Assembly (NCBI RefSeq): GCF_008065115.1 | Contig: NZ_CP042913.1 | Span: forward strand, 3,157,827 to 3,221,826 | Reading direction: 5' to 3' | Length of the DNA: 64,000 nt | Source: Bythopirellula goksoeyrii | Lineage (GTDB): Bacteria; Planctomycetota; Planctomycetia; Pirellulales; Lacipirellulaceae | In this document: one piece after another, positions 41,032-50,604 of the stretch | How positions within the stretch are numbered: the stretch's first letter is position 1 | Layout: every line of letters starts with the position of its first letter | Program-made: the position numbers and the translations under genes | Notes under the pieces: generated by a model | The model's database searches: none | Told to the model about the DNA's origin: nothing | The model's input: only the letters and a program-made list of their open reading frames with translations

Positions 41032-42417
41032 TCAAGCCCAAGGACTTTTTTCCAAGCGAACTCTGCGGCGCGACGCGACGAAGAAGACAATTGCCATCGA
41101 CGAGAGCATCGCCATGGAAGGCTCTGGGACAGCCGCAATGAATGGGCTGCCGCTGATGAATTGAGCAATTTGTTGCCCCGTGGCTTGTCCTACGGTATCG
41201 TCGAAGTTCCAGTGAATTCCTAGATAGACACGAGAACGACCATTTTCAGCCATCGCTTCGCTCAGAGATGAAAATGTGCGAGTCATTCCTGGCACTTCCT
41301 CGGAAGTCAGTTCGAAGCTGATGTTGTCGGTGCCGTAAAACTCGATCAGGGTGCCAAACAGTGCTCCTCCAAAGGTAGCGTGGCCAGAAAGGTAGGTTGG
41401 GAAGGGGGGCGTGAAATCATTGCCACCTCCCGCTGGAGCCCCGAGCGGTATCCAGTTAGGATCTGCTTCGGTAAGTGGGTTTCCATCCTGGTCCGCCTGT
41501 CGAATCCCAGTAACTGGTCGCCAGAGATCGAATTCAAATTTTGAATTCCAGGCAACAATTCCGGCATCGGCCATAGCAACGCTCGCTTTTGCGAAGAGTT
41601 CTGCGTTTTCCTTTTCCGAATTGCCTTGTTGGATGGCGATCGTGCGAAGCACTTTGTTGAAGAGTCGCATCGGTGTGCCCATGCCAACCCGGTCATACGC
41701 CCAAAAGAGGCCAATGTTCGTCTGCTCAGTAGTTCGAGTGCTACTGTTGAGCGATCCTAATTCTTTGACCTCATTGAAAGCATCAGCGTACGCTTGGCTG
41801 GTAAGATCAGGCATGGGGGGCGGCATAAACTGAGTATTGGAGTGCAAAGAGAATGTCTTCATTTCTCCCCAGGCAGGCCCCCAAGCCTCCTGCCCCGGAT
41901 TGAGCGGATCCGGCTGCCAATGCCCCACTGCATTAGTGGGCAAGTATTGAGACGAGGCATTATAACCGTCATTCGCGCGGCGTTGTAGAATTGACTGTCC
42001 GATTGTTTGCCCCATAGCGATGCCAGTTGACTTGTCTGCACCGTCGCTAATGTTGCTAAGGCTCGATAGCAGGCTGGCGTCTAGAGAGTTCTGTAAGTCA
42101 GGGTAGATCGCACTCAATACCGTATGAGCAGCTTTGGCTGCCGCTGCTTTTCCTGAGGCCGTCATGCCCGGAGAAACGTGGCCGTTTCCATGGTCATAGA
42201 ACATCGTTCCCCCCGGCTTCATCATCGCGAGGCTATCGTACATGGCAAGATTCACCATGGCCATCGTTCTGGATGCCATCCCAGGGTTTTGAAGGCTGCT
42301 ATTGGCAACCAGCACGTCGGAGGTGACTTGGTTCCAATCCAGTACGACATCGGCATGTGCTGGGAGTGCTGTAACAACGAAAACCATGAAGTTTCGTGCA
42401 ATGGAAGTGAGATTCAT
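41032..42417 (-). CDS. PEP-CTERM vanadium-dependent haloperoxidase-like protein
   Basis: A 461-residue secreted protein with an ATG at 42417 and a signal peptide of about 22 residues. It carries the PAP2/vanadium haloperoxidase site: Lys293 and Arg300 (KFEFDLWRP), the SGH with Ser344, Gly345 and His346, then Arg396 and His402 in SRVYLGIHWNFDD. The spacing Lys-x6-Arg and Arg-x5-His agrees with vanadium chloroperoxidase. Such enzymes oxidise halides with peroxide or act as acid phosphatases. A PEP-CTERM tail (PEPSMAMLSSMAIVFFVASRRR) attaches or exports it through exosortase. It stands alone. Confidence 0.8.
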   Translation of the reverse strand: MNLTSIARNFMVFVVTALPAHADVVLDWNQVTSDVLVANSSLQNPGMASRTMAMVNLAMYDSLAMMKPGGTMFYDHGNGHVSPGMTASGKAAAAKAAHTVLSAIYPDLQNSLDASLLSSLSNISDGADKSTGIAMGQTIGQSILQRRANDGYNASSQYLPTNAVGHWQPDPLNPGQEAWGPAWGEMKTFSLHSNTQFMPPPMPDLTSQAYADAFNEVKELGSLNSSTRTTEQTNIGLFWAYDRVGMGTPMRLFNKVLRTIAIQQGNSEKENAELFAKASVAMADAGIVAWNSKFEFDLWRPVTGIRQADQDGNPLTEADPNWIPLGAPAGGGNDFTPPFPTYLSGHATFGGALFGTLIEFYGTDNISFELTSEEVPGMTRTFSSLSEAMAENGRSRVYLGIHWNFDDTVGQATGQQIAQFISGSPFIAAVPEPSMAMLSSMAIVFFVASRRRVRLEKSPWA

Positions 42418-43229
42418 CAGAGGGGGCCTTTGCAATGAACAATGTGTGGTGCATTCAGTACAACTGCCTGACAGATGTCCCTTTGGGCTAGTCTCTTTGG
42501 GGAAAAGCCTCTATGCGAGTAGATAGAGGAAAGTTTCCTGTCATGCGATGCTACAGGAAGGAGACAGAGAAAGTTAAGAGGCGAACAAACCAGGATGTCA
42601 GGCAGATTGACTTCTTAGCGTTCCTTCATAACTTGTTAGCTAGAAAATCGTAGACTCGCGATAACTTGACCGATCGAAGAGTAAAGAACCCAAGATGTCC
42701 CAACAAAAAGGAACTTACTCCCAGGCATCAAATACTATGCCTCTAGTATAAATTCACACATACGGTATCACAAGCCATTTCTATCTCAACTCGCGGTTTT
42801 GGCGTAGAAACCTACTATGCCTGCGGGAGAGACGGTTGCAATATGCGGGTCGTAGGGGCATTTCGAGGTCTAGAGCTTGCAGTATCTAGCGAATGAAATC
42901 GTACAGCCTGATTTCCTTTTCATTTCCGAGCCAGTTGCAATCCAGTCCCTATCGGGAGGCAATGACAATAAGTATTGGATCTAGGAACGACTCAATCTAC
43001 TGAGATATGGGAAGTGTCTGATGCCGAGTAATTTAGTATCGGCTATGCGTGGCCAATTGGGTATCCAGTTGAAGCAAGAGCCTAACCTTTAGCCGGTCGA
43101 TGTGGAAATCCCCGCTAGGCGATCCTTGCTTTAGAGGGTTACAATAAGAATTGTGCCGGCGCACGCGGCTGCTAGGCTCGCCGCCGGTTGCTTCTCAAAT
43201 CACTCGTTCTTGCAGGAGGTAACCTGAAT
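42418..43229. other. Gene-poor intergenic region
   Basis: About 800 bases between divergent haloperoxidase and aldehyde dehydrogenase genes. I saw no gene, tRNA, or clear hairpin; promoters of both genes must lie here. The AGGAGGTAA before 43230 is the aldehyde dehydrogenase ribosome binding site. Confidence 0.5.
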
Positions 43230-44714
43230 ATGGCTACTGCCACTGAAAAACCGGCGAAGAAAGTTGCGCGTCCTAAAGTACAGCAAACCCAGTGTTTCAT
43301 CGGGGGTAAATGGCTCGACGCGGCCAGCGGGAAGACTTTTGACACGATCCATCCTGCAACCGAGGAAGTGATAGCCAAGGTTGCCGAGGGGGACAAGGCC
43401 GACATTGATCTGGCTGTTGATGCCGCTCGGGCGCAATTTGATGGGGGCGAGTGGTCGCAAATGGATGCCCGCGAGCGGGGTAGACTGATGTACAAGCTGG
43501 CCGATCTTCTTGAAGCGGAAGCGGAAGAATTGGCCGCCTTGGAAACACTGGACAATGGTAAGCCAATCAGCGATTCGCGTGCGGCCGACATTCCACTTGT
43601 GATCGAATGCATTCGATATTATGCCGGCTGGGCCGACAAGATTCAGGGTTCCACGATCCCCATCAATGGCGACTTCTTTTGCTACACGCGACGAGAGCCT
43701 GTTGGAGTCGTAGGGCAGATCATTCCTTGGAATTTTCCTGCCTTGATGGCTGCCTGGAAGTGGGGCCCGGCGCTGGCCGCTGGTTGCACCATCGTGATGA
43801 AGCCCGCCGAGCAAACACCGCTTACTTGTTTGCGGATGGCCTACCTGGCACAGAAGGCTGAAATCCCTGATGGGGTAATCAATGTCGTTCCTGGCTATGG
43901 TCCAACTGCCGGCGCTGCGTTAGTAGCCCACCCTGGCGTCGATAAGATTGCATTCACAGGGGAGGGAACAACTGCCAAGATCATTCAGCGCACAGCCCTG
44001 GAGACGATGAAGCGGGTTACGTTCGAACTAGGTGGCAAAAGCCCCAACGTGGTCTTTGCCGATGCCGACTTGGACGCGGCGATCAACGGTGCCCACTTTG
44101 CCCTGTACTTCAACCAGGGGCAATGTTGTTGTGCCGGTAGTCGACTGTTTGTTCAGGACAAGATTCACGATGAATTTGTGGACCGGCTCCAGGATATGAA
44201 CAAGTCTCGTCGCGTGGGCGACCCATTCGATCCTGAAACAGAGCAAGGTCCACAGGTCGACCAGGCCCAGTTCGACAAGATTCTCCAGTACGTTGAATAT
44301 GGCAAGGAGGACGGAGCGAAATTAGTCAATGGCGGATCACGGCACGGCGACAAAGGGTACTTCATCGAGCCAACCTTGTTCACGAATGTGAAGGACGACA
44401 TGCGGATTGCCAAAGAGGAGATCTTTGGTCCCGTCCTCAGCGTGCTGAAATTCAGCGATGTTGACGAGATTGCTCATCGAGCCAACGCCACCAATTTTGG
44501 TCTGGCCGCCGCTGTCTGGACTCGCGATATCGGTAAGGCTCACCGTTTTGCCAATAAACTTCGCGCCGGCACGGTCTGGGTAAATTGCTACGACGTGTTC
44601 GACGCAGCCGCACCTTTCGGTGGGTTTAAGGAGAGCGGCCTAGGTCGCGAACTGGGCGAAGCCGGTTTGGCTGCTTATACCGAGTTGAAGACTGTGACCG
44701 TAGCGATGAGCTGA
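43230..44714 (+). CDS. Aldehyde dehydrogenase
   Basis: A 494-residue NAD(P)-dependent aldehyde dehydrogenase. AGGAGGTAA sits about seven bases before the ATG at 43230, which defines the start over an ATG 42 bases upstream. Landmarks: [43 protein letters not shown] with the general base Glu, [14 protein letters not shown] with the catalytic Cys, and [13 protein letters not shown]. The usual length is 480-500. It oxidises broad aliphatic or aromatic aldehydes to acids; no specific partner gene is adjacent. Confidence 0.92.
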   Translation: MATATEKPAKKVARPKVQQTQCFIGGKWLDAASGKTFDTIHPATEEVIAKVAEGDKADIDLAVDAARAQFDGGEWSQMDARERGRLMYKLADLLEAEAEELAALETLDNGKPISDSRAADIPLVIECIRYYAGWADKIQGSTIPINGDFFCYTRREPVGVVGQIIPWNFPALMAAWKWGPALAAGCTIVMKPAEQTPLTCLRMAYLAQKAEIPDGVINVVPGYGPTAGAALVAHPGVDKIAFTGEGTTAKIIQRTALETMKRVTFELGGKSPNVVFADADLDAAINGAHFALYFNQGQCCCAGSRLFVQDKIHDEFVDRLQDMNKSRRVGDPFDPETEQGPQVDQAQFDKILQYVEYGKEDGAKLVNGGSRHGDKGYFIEPTLFTNVKDDMRIAKEEIFGPVLSVLKFSDVDEIAHRANATNFGLAAAVWTRDIGKAHRFANKLRAGTVWVNCYDVFDAAAPFGGFKESGLGRELGEAGLAAYTELKTVTVAMS

Positions 44715-44748
44715 TCGCAATTTGACACGCTAAGTTTTGCACGCTCAA

Positions 44749-44774
44749 CGCCCAGGGATTGCAATCCCTGGGCG
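44749..44774. promoter_or_regulatory. 26-base perfect palindrome before the toxin-antitoxin operon
   Basis: CGCCCAGGGATTG at 44749-44761 is followed directly by its complement at 44762-44774. It lies just upstream of an extended -10-like promoter for the toxin-antitoxin pair. It may be an operator for the antitoxin or a terminator for the aldehyde dehydrogenase gene; there is no U-run after it, which weakens the latter. Confidence 0.5.
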
Positions 44775-44783
44775 CAAGGTTGA

Positions 44784-44792
44784 TGGTATAAT
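44784..44792 (+). promoter_or_regulatory. Extended -10 promoter candidate
   Basis: TGGTATAAT is a good extended -10 (TGnTATAAT), 47 bases before the antitoxin start. No matching -35 hexamer sits at the usual distance. Confidence 0.45.
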
Positions 44793-44839
44793 GTGTACAG
44801 GAGAATCTGTAGCCATTTCAATCGCGGAGTAAATAACCG

Positions 44840-45082
44840 ATGACACAAGTTCAAGTTGATCAAGCACTACTTCAAAAACTTGATGCATTGCCGATATCTC
44901 AAAAACTACATGTCATAGATAAGCTTTGGGAAGATATCGAAGCTTCCGACGAGCCACTGCCTATATCTGCTGAAGTGCTTGGAGTGGCCAAACGCAGATT
45001 GGTTGAGATGGAAAGTGATCCTTCCCTATGCTTAACCAGTGAAGAACTCTGGCAACGAGTGGACGAAGCTCGTGGCAAATAA
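44840..45082 (+). CDS. Addiction-module antitoxin (RelB/StbD-like, TIGR02574)
   Basis: An 80-residue acidic protein of the TIGR02574 type. It begins VDQALLQKLDALPISQKLHVIDKLWEDI, then DEPLPISAEVLGVAKRRLVEMESDP and SLCLTSEELWQRV, a layout typical of these antitoxins paired to RelE/ParE toxins. The stop overlaps the toxin start by 11 bases. Upstream are a palindrome and an extended -10 promoter. Confidence 0.85.
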   Translation: MTQVQVDQALLQKLDALPISQKLHVIDKLWEDIEASDEPLPISAEVLGVAKRRLVEMESDPSLCLTSEELWQRVDEARGK

Positions 45083-45383
45083 GATTCGTTTCCACCCCGG
45101 TATGATCGATGATCTAACTCAGGCCATTGGTTGGTATGATACGAAATCACACAGGCTTGGAGATCGATTTCGGGTGGCAGTAAAATGCTCTCTAGAAGAG
45201 ATCGAGCGATCGCCCGAAGCCAATTCTCGTGTATTTGATGATGAAGACATTCGCTATCGCCAAATTCGTTCGTTTCCCTATCTCGTGCTGTTCCGTCTTC
45301 ATCCCGGAATCATACACATAGGCGGTTTAGTTCATTCAGCAAGTGACCCGAAGAAATGGCACAGTCGAATGAGCGACATATAG
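45072..45383 (+). CDS. RelE/ParE-family toxin
   Basis: A 103-residue toxin of the ParE/RelE fold. The GTG start at 45072 overlaps the antitoxin gene; a longer frame from 45039 is less likely. The fold is shown by IRFHPGMIDDLTQAIGWYDTKS, EEIERSPEA, IRYRQIRSFPYLVLFRL and VHSASDPKKW. Members cleave mRNA in the ribosome (RelE) or poison gyrase (ParE); which is not certain. Confidence 0.85.
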   Translation: MANKIRFHPGMIDDLTQAIGWYDTKSHRLGDRFRVAVKCSLEEIERSPEANSRVFDDEDIRYRQIRSFPYLVLFRLHPGIIHIGGLVHSASDPKKWHSRMSDI

Positions 45384-45402
45384 TCTCTATAGGGCCCGTC
45401 AC

Positions 45403-46788
45403 TCACCTCACACTGTTCTTGCGCGCTGCGACTTCCATCTGGGCGAAATGCGTTTTGTCACCGCGGACAATATAAAACTTCAGTGCCCCGGCACGAGAGA
45501 GCGAGTCGGCTCGGTCGACCAGGAACTGAATGTCCGACTTGGAGGCCGTTGTCCAGCGATGGAAGCGGACGAGGATGTCCCCTTCCTTTACGCCTTGCTG
45601 ATCTGCAGAACTCCCTGAGCGGACTGAGACGACCCGCATCCCACCGTCGTAAGGGAGTTCCAAGGCACGTAGAGAATCAGCAGATTCTTGTTCCAAGATC
45701 AGCCCTAGCGTTTCCCAGGTAGCAGCTTCAAAGGATTCCATTTTCGCTGGGATTTCCGGCCGTCGATTGGTGCGGCTAGCGATCGTGAGATCCAGAGTGA
45801 TCTCCTGGCTGTCACGGCGGACAACAACAGGGATTTGCTCCCCGCTGCGGTGACCAAGCAGGGCACGTTCGATGTCCAGCGGGCGGCGAATCTGCACTGT
45901 GCCAATCCGCTCGACTTGATCACCTCGGGTAATTCCACAGCTTTCGGCAGGGCTATTGCTGTCGACCCGGGCTACGGTTACGTGCCCATTTTCTTTGCTC
46001 ATAGACAAGGTGTCCATGCCGTGCCAGTTGCTTTCCAATTCTTCAATGCTCATCATACGAGTAGCGATTTCCAGAGCATTGTCGACAGGAATGGCGAATC
46101 CAATACCCTGGGCACCTGCACGCACAGCGACATTCAATCCAATCATTTCGCCGTCGATGTTCAGGAGCGGTCCACCCGAGTTGCCTGGGTTAATGCTCGC
46201 GTCGGTCTGGATCAGATCGAGATATTGTTGAGTCTCGTTAACTTGTACGTTTCGATGCAGAGCACTTACGATGCCCGTGGTAACGGTATTTTCATAGCCG
46301 AATGCGTTTCCGACAGCGATCACAGTCTCGCCTGGCATCAGTTCTTGTGAAGTACCAAGATTGATGACGGGCATGTCAAAAGAAGGATTAATGCGAATGA
46401 TTGCCAGATCGGTTTGGGGGTCTCGGGCAACGATTTTTGCAATGAAAGATTGACCCGTGGAGAGAGTAACGTTGATGCGTCGCACACCATCAACCACATG
46501 GAAGTTCGTGAGAATGAACCCGCGTGGATCGATCAACACCCCTGTCCCCATGCCATTGACCTGCTTGGAAACTTGTCGAGAAGACTCGGTTTCAACAACC
46601 GATTTTTGACCCTGGATGTTGACCACGGCAGGACTGGCTTCCCGAACTGCCTTGACAATAGGAGTCACACGCAAACTGGTGTCAGCAAGAACTGATTGAG
46701 CAAGTAATCCCAGCAGAAATGCTGCTAGCAGGAGCCGGCGAAAAGAAAAAAAGTTCACAGCGGCGTCGTCGGAGCGCGGGTCGTCCAT
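45403..46788 (-). CDS. HtrA/Deg-like trypsin-fold protease with PDZ domains
   Basis: A 461-residue secreted serine protease. After a signal peptide (16-35) the S1C domain has His97 (TNFHVVDG), Asp127 (TDLAIIRI) and Ser204 (GNSGGPLL), with the activation-loop-like NAFGYENTVTTGIVSA. Two PDZ domains follow (about 260-345 and 360-450; SPAESCGITRGDQVERIG and GSSADQQGVKEGDIL). This is the Deg/HtrA architecture, involved in periplasmic protein quality control. No regulatory partner is adjacent. Confidence 0.9.
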   Translation of the reverse strand: MDDPRSDDAAVNFFSFRRLLLAAFLLGLLAQSVLADTSLRVTPIVKAVREASPAVVNIQGQKSVVETESSRQVSKQVNGMGTGVLIDPRGFILTNFHVVDGVRRINVTLSTGQSFIAKIVARDPQTDLAIIRINPSFDMPVINLGTSQELMPGETVIAVGNAFGYENTVTTGIVSALHRNVQVNETQQYLDLIQTDASINPGNSGGPLLNIDGEMIGLNVAVRAGAQGIGFAIPVDNALEIATRMMSIEELESNWHGMDTLSMSKENGHVTVARVDSNSPAESCGITRGDQVERIGTVQIRRPLDIERALLGHRSGEQIPVVVRRDSQEITLDLTIASRTNRRPEIPAKMESFEAATWETLGLILEQESADSLRALELPYDGGMRVVSVRSGSSADQQGVKEGDILVRFHRWTTASKSDIQFLVDRADSLSRAGALKFYIVRGDKTHFAQMEVAARKNSVR

Positions 46789-46996
46789 GGAGAGCCATCC
46801 AATTAGGGTACTAGCAATTAAGTAGCTGGCGCGCCGAAGCGACCCGTTAACGATTCACCAGTGTTCTGCGGGTGAACACTCGTCTTTGCTAGAAGCGTTG
46901 ATCGGCGCGTCGTTATGACTCGCTTAAACGTTGCGAATGGCAAGCCTCACAAAGTGCCTAGCTTCTCACTGGCTGGAAAAGAAGCTAAAGAAAGTG

Positions 46997-47443
46997 CTAA
47001 TCACGACCGTAAATGGTCAGTTGGCAAGGTGGTGCCCAATCCACTTCGACAGATCCGCGCAAATTGGGCGGCGCGTCTGGATTGACGTTGGCTATGACGG
47101 GGGTGACAGGCACGGGAAAGAATTCAGGCGGCATTTCAGGCTGATAGCGGACGGCAGGAGGCCCGACCTCGATTCGCTTATGATGGTGACCAAGTGCTAG
47201 CGGACAACAGCCTGCCCCACTGCAACCAGGGATGCATCCCCCACCGCGACAACAATCTGGGCAGCCCGCGTCACTGTAGCCGCACCCAGGCTCGCAACTA
47301 TGACACTGGCAGCCGTTGCAGCAGTCTGTTGCGCAGGCGCATCCGTTGCTCACTCCAGAGAGTACAGCGCAGCCGCTACTCGTTCCCAACAAGGAGACCA
47401 GCACAAGGAGCGCAGAGGCTCCTACAGAATTCTGGTTTTTCAT
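46997..47443 (-). CDS. Cys-rich putative lipoprotein
   Basis: A 148-residue protein with a lipoprotein-like signal (MKNQNSVGASALLVLVSLLG, Cys near 25 in TSSGC). The next 50 residues contain about 18 Cys in motifs such as CCNGC, CHSCEPGCG and GGCIPGCSGAGC, then a proline-rich part with YQPEMPPEFF. The C-terminal DWAPPCQLTIYG adds one more. The start ATG at 47443 has GGTGGGG upstream; a longer frame exists but starts with a non-signal sequence. The role is unknown; many planctomycete surface proteins have similar Cys repeats. Confidence 0.6.
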   Translation of the reverse strand: MKNQNSVGASALLVLVSLLGTSSGCAVLSGVSNGCACATDCCNGCQCHSCEPGCGYSDAGCPDCCRGGGCIPGCSGAGCCPLALGHHHKRIEVGPPAVRYQPEMPPEFFPVPVTPVIANVNPDAPPNLRGSVEVDWAPPCQLTIYGRD

Positions 47444-47582
47444 AGCCCCACCCAAAAACCGAGAAGTCGAACAAGAGACTGACTGCCGGATACCTTGCAG
47501 TAAAGCGGCAACCCTTCGATAGCAGAATCGGCTCATTCGAACCGGCAACTTTTGCCTAATCGTCAAAGTTGAAAAGAGGGAA

Positions 47583-48731
47583 TCAATCTTCTTGGTTTTC
47601 TTCTGTCGAGGACCCTAAAAACAGCTTGGGGATTACCTGAATCAGAAGAAAAGCCGCCAGCAATGCCAGCAGTCCGTGAGCCCAATACTGAGCAACCGGA
47701 AGCCCTACTTGCTCAGCTAACCAGCCCATTACCAGGAGTAACGGAGGCAGGAGGAGAAGTACTCCGCATCCCACGGCGGACATCGTTCCTCGAAATGCCA
47801 ATTGCTCGCTCAGTTGCTGACGATGGACGTCGATCATTCTGCCACGTCGAAGGCTGATCTCGATCGTGTCGGTGAGTTCCATCGCACGCAGGGCGGCAGG
47901 CCAGGTGGTTTTTACAGAAGACTCCCCGGAAACAGCATCCACAAATTGGGCGAGGCAAGTTTTGGCTTGCGCAGCCTTTTCTTCGGTCGATTCGGGGAGT
48001 TCGGTTCGCCACTTGCCACGTTCACCGACGATGGTAAGCCGAGGAAATAGAGGATTTTCGACTGGACCAACGGACCAATGGACTGGCACTTGGCATTTCC
48101 CTAGAAGCTGCACACTCAGACCAGCGTAGGTGGCTGCTGTGTCTGGCGAACCGACTGCCCCCAAGCGGTCGAGTGGACCGGCGACCTGGTCCAGTACTTC
48201 AATATCTCGGGCGAAATGCCAAAGTACGCTTTCCTGGGTTCGTTGTTCCAATGGCCGATCCCATACGACTTTCTCAACCGAGCCTACCTCAGGATGTCCT
48301 TCGCGAACCCACCGAGCAACTTCATCTAAAAGTGCCGATTGCTGAGTTAGAGGATTAAAGTGATATAGCGTGGACTTGCTTTCGCATCGGGCCATGTCGA
48401 TCTCGTAGAAGCTCAGGACCGACTCACAAAGCGGAAAAGTCGCCAAGACCGCCACACCGTTCTTGATGAGTTGGTTGACTTGCTCGGCTCTCAAGGCGCC
48501 AGATGTCTCACCTCGTCCTACAATCACGGCATCGCAGGCATGTTGATCAAGAAGTGATTCCCAATTGTCGTCTTGATCATCTTTAGGTAACCACACTGAG
48601 ATGTCGCTTATGAGAGGCGAATCCTGGATGCCTCCCAAATCTCCTCCCCAAGTGATCGCGTGGCCGCTATTTATTGCTGCCTGGGCGAGTAGCAGACTTT
48701 CGCTATCAGCACCTAAGACTGCAAAATTCAT
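47583..48731 (-). CDS. Rossmann-fold protein with C-terminal membrane helices
   Basis: A 382-residue protein. The N-terminus MNFAVLGADSESLLLAQAA and a DAVIVGRGE segment look like a Gfo/Idh-type dinucleotide fold, but the glycine loop is irregular (LGADSE). The middle domain is of unclear type, and two hydrophobic helices at 320-370 (GCGVLLLLPPLLLVMGW and LLALLAAFLLIQVIPK) end the protein. It may be a membrane-tethered, possibly non-catalytic, oxidoreductase relative. Divergent from the PDZ gene. Confidence 0.6.
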   Translation of the reverse strand: MNFAVLGADSESLLLAQAAINSGHAITWGGDLGGIQDSPLISDISVWLPKDDQDDNWESLLDQHACDAVIVGRGETSGALRAEQVNQLIKNGVAVLATFPLCESVLSFYEIDMARCESKSTLYHFNPLTQQSALLDEVARWVREGHPEVGSVEKVVWDRPLEQRTQESVLWHFARDIEVLDQVAGPLDRLGAVGSPDTAATYAGLSVQLLGKCQVPVHWSVGPVENPLFPRLTIVGERGKWRTELPESTEEKAAQAKTCLAQFVDAVSGESSVKTTWPAALRAMELTDTIEISLRRGRMIDVHRQQLSEQLAFRGTMSAVGCGVLLLLPPLLLVMGWLAEQVGLPVAQYWAHGLLALLAAFLLIQVIPKLFLGSSTEENQED

Positions 48732-48936
48732 GGATCCGAGCCTCTTACAACGATAACCATAGGACCCTTTTCAAAAATTTTGTGTAACGCGTTAAGGGAC
48801 AAACCAAGAATTGACCGCTAATTCTTGCCCAAGGGATGTTACAATACTATCGTGAATAGAACCATTTGTCGAAGTGCTGCTAGTTTCCATGCCAAAGCGA
48901 AAGTCTTGCATCTCCAACTTGTTGGATAGGCCCATC

Positions 48937-50022
48937 ATGAAAATATCTGCTTGCGTCCTGCTGCTCGTGTCGGTCGCAGTATTCAGTGGATTGACCGCTG
49001 TTTCCCAAGGGGGAGAACCATCGGTTGCCCAGGGAAAAGATGCCTCTCCAAGCGATATTGCCGCATCATCCCAAGACATCAGCCGATGGGTTGAGCAACT
49101 CGATAGCGACCAATTCGATCAGCGTGAGCGGGCCCAGGCGAAACTGACTGCTGCCGGTTCTCCCGCAATGCCAGAGATTGCAGCAGCGGCGCGTACGGCA
49201 TCTTTAGAAAGTTCGACTCGTGCGATCAACATTCTGTTGACCTGGTCGGAAGGAAACGATCGTCGTTTGGCAGTCGCCGCTCTAGAACAACTGGCGTCCA
49301 TGAAAAACCGTCCCATCGAATCAGCGCGAGCGGCGGAGGTGCTGGCCGAAGTTCGTGAACTGGCGGCGCTCGAAGCCGTCGTTTCTCTGGGAGGTAGCTA
49401 TCAAGTCAACCCGCAGTTGAGGGGAGTAATAAGTTTTGTCCCGACGGTGAATTACCAGATCATCATCGGGTCGAAGTGGCGTGGCGGTCTCGAGTCACTG
49501 CAACTTCTCGAGAGCATCCCCCATACTGCGGTCGTCAGCTTCTATGCACCCCCATTAGACGACGATGCGCTCGACTGCCTGCAGAATCTTCCCCAATTGG
49601 GACGCGTGGAACTTTACGGAACACGTTTTTCAAAAGAGGCAATTGAGGAACTGCCCCGCAAGCTACCAAACGTTAAGGAGATTGACATTCGTCCGAGTGC
49701 AGCCTTTCTTGGGATTCGCGGAGACGGGGGTCAGAATGCTCACGTAGTGGATGTGGTGCCCGATAGCGCCGCTGCAAAAGGAGGGATTCGTAAAGAGGAT
49801 GTGATAACTCACATCGCGGGGAAGGAAGTGAAAGATTTTGCGGCGCTAACCGCCATGATTTCCCAATATCAGCCTGGCGAAACGGTAGAACTCACCATCG
49901 TCCGAAGGGGAGGTGATCAGGAGCTACAGACAATGGAGTTGCCAGTCACGCTCGCTCAGTGGGGGCCTACGAGCAACGATACTCTGCCAGAGCTGCGCAA
50001 AATGAACCTTGAGCGACGTTAG
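48937..50022 (+). CDS. Secreted PDZ protein with leucine-repeat-like segment
   Basis: A 361-residue exported protein, started at the ATG at 48937 (MKISACVLLLVSVAVFSG signal). Residues 45-140 are helical and alanine-rich, then DDDALDCLQNLPQLGRVELYG and KLPNVKEIDIRP look like leucine-rich repeat pieces. A PDZ domain is at 265-350 (FLGIRGDGG, DVVPDSAAAKGGIRKEDVITHIAGKEV, VELTIVRRG). There is no protease domain, so it may bind peptides or support a partner enzyme. An in-frame ATG at 48889 is possible. Confidence 0.65.
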   Translation: MKISACVLLLVSVAVFSGLTAVSQGGEPSVAQGKDASPSDIAASSQDISRWVEQLDSDQFDQRERAQAKLTAAGSPAMPEIAAAARTASLESSTRAINILLTWSEGNDRRLAVAALEQLASMKNRPIESARAAEVLAEVRELAALEAVVSLGGSYQVNPQLRGVISFVPTVNYQIIIGSKWRGGLESLQLLESIPHTAVVSFYAPPLDDDALDCLQNLPQLGRVELYGTRFSKEAIEELPRKLPNVKEIDIRPSAAFLGIRGDGGQNAHVVDVVPDSAAAKGGIRKEDVITHIAGKEVKDFAALTAMISQYQPGETVELTIVRRGGDQELQTMELPVTLAQWGPTSNDTLPELRKMNLERR

Positions 50023-50081
50023 TTCTGTCTACGTACAATTTATTCCAAGCCATTGGCGGACGCCCGCGGCCGCCAAATGCG

Positions 50082-50113
50082 AAAAAAACAGGGCCCCAGA
50101 TGGACCCTGTTTT
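50082..50113. terminator. Bidirectional rho-independent terminator
   Basis: AAAACAGGG at 50085-50093 pairs with CCCTGTTTT at 50105-50113 around an 11-base loop. A-run on the left and T-run on the right make it functional for both strands, between the convergent PDZ and 84-residue genes. Confidence 0.65.
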
Positions 50114-50135
50114 CGAATATCTGACGCAAGCGTTC

Positions 50136-50390
50136 TCAGACAGCCAAAGTGGCTTCGACGTCGGCAAACCGACCGCTCGCTTGGAATTGCTCAGCGAGCA
50201 GTTGGCGTCCCTTTTCGGTCCATACGCCAATACTCCGAAGTGGTACATTGGACTGGGGGCAAAGAAAGGTGACTTGCTTGGGAGTGATCGATTGAATTTC
50301 GACGGCGTTCTCTTTGCGGGTAAACTGTACCGCAAAAGAGACCTGGCGATTATTCTCCTCGTCCTCCCAATTCGTTTCAATCGTATGCAT
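50136..50390 (-). CDS. Small acidic protein of unknown function
   Basis: An 84-residue protein, MHTIETNWEDEENNRQVSF onward, with a mixed beta-strand/helix pattern and 'FLCPQSNVPLRSIGVWTEKGRQLL' at its middle. No signal peptide and no domain that I can name. The start ATG at 50390 is preferred over one three codons upstream. It ends at a bidirectional terminator shared with the convergent PDZ gene. Confidence 0.6.
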   Translation of the reverse strand: MHTIETNWEDEENNRQVSFAVQFTRKENAVEIQSITPKQVTFLCPQSNVPLRSIGVWTEKGRQLLAEQFQASGRFADVEATLAV

Positions 50391-50604
50391 CGTGATCACT
50401 CCTAAACCAAATTAGATTTTGTGCGTGTTGCCCTTACTCGCGTTTGAGAGTAACTATAAGGCAAGCTACTAAGTATAGTCGGTTTGGAGAGGTCTGGCAG
50501 CGCCAAAATCTCCCAAATTTGTCGATTATCAGGGCAAAATCTTGCTTAGATCCGTCTTTGAGGAATCGGACACTTACGAGTTTGGAAGAGATCCGGTTCC
50601 GGCA

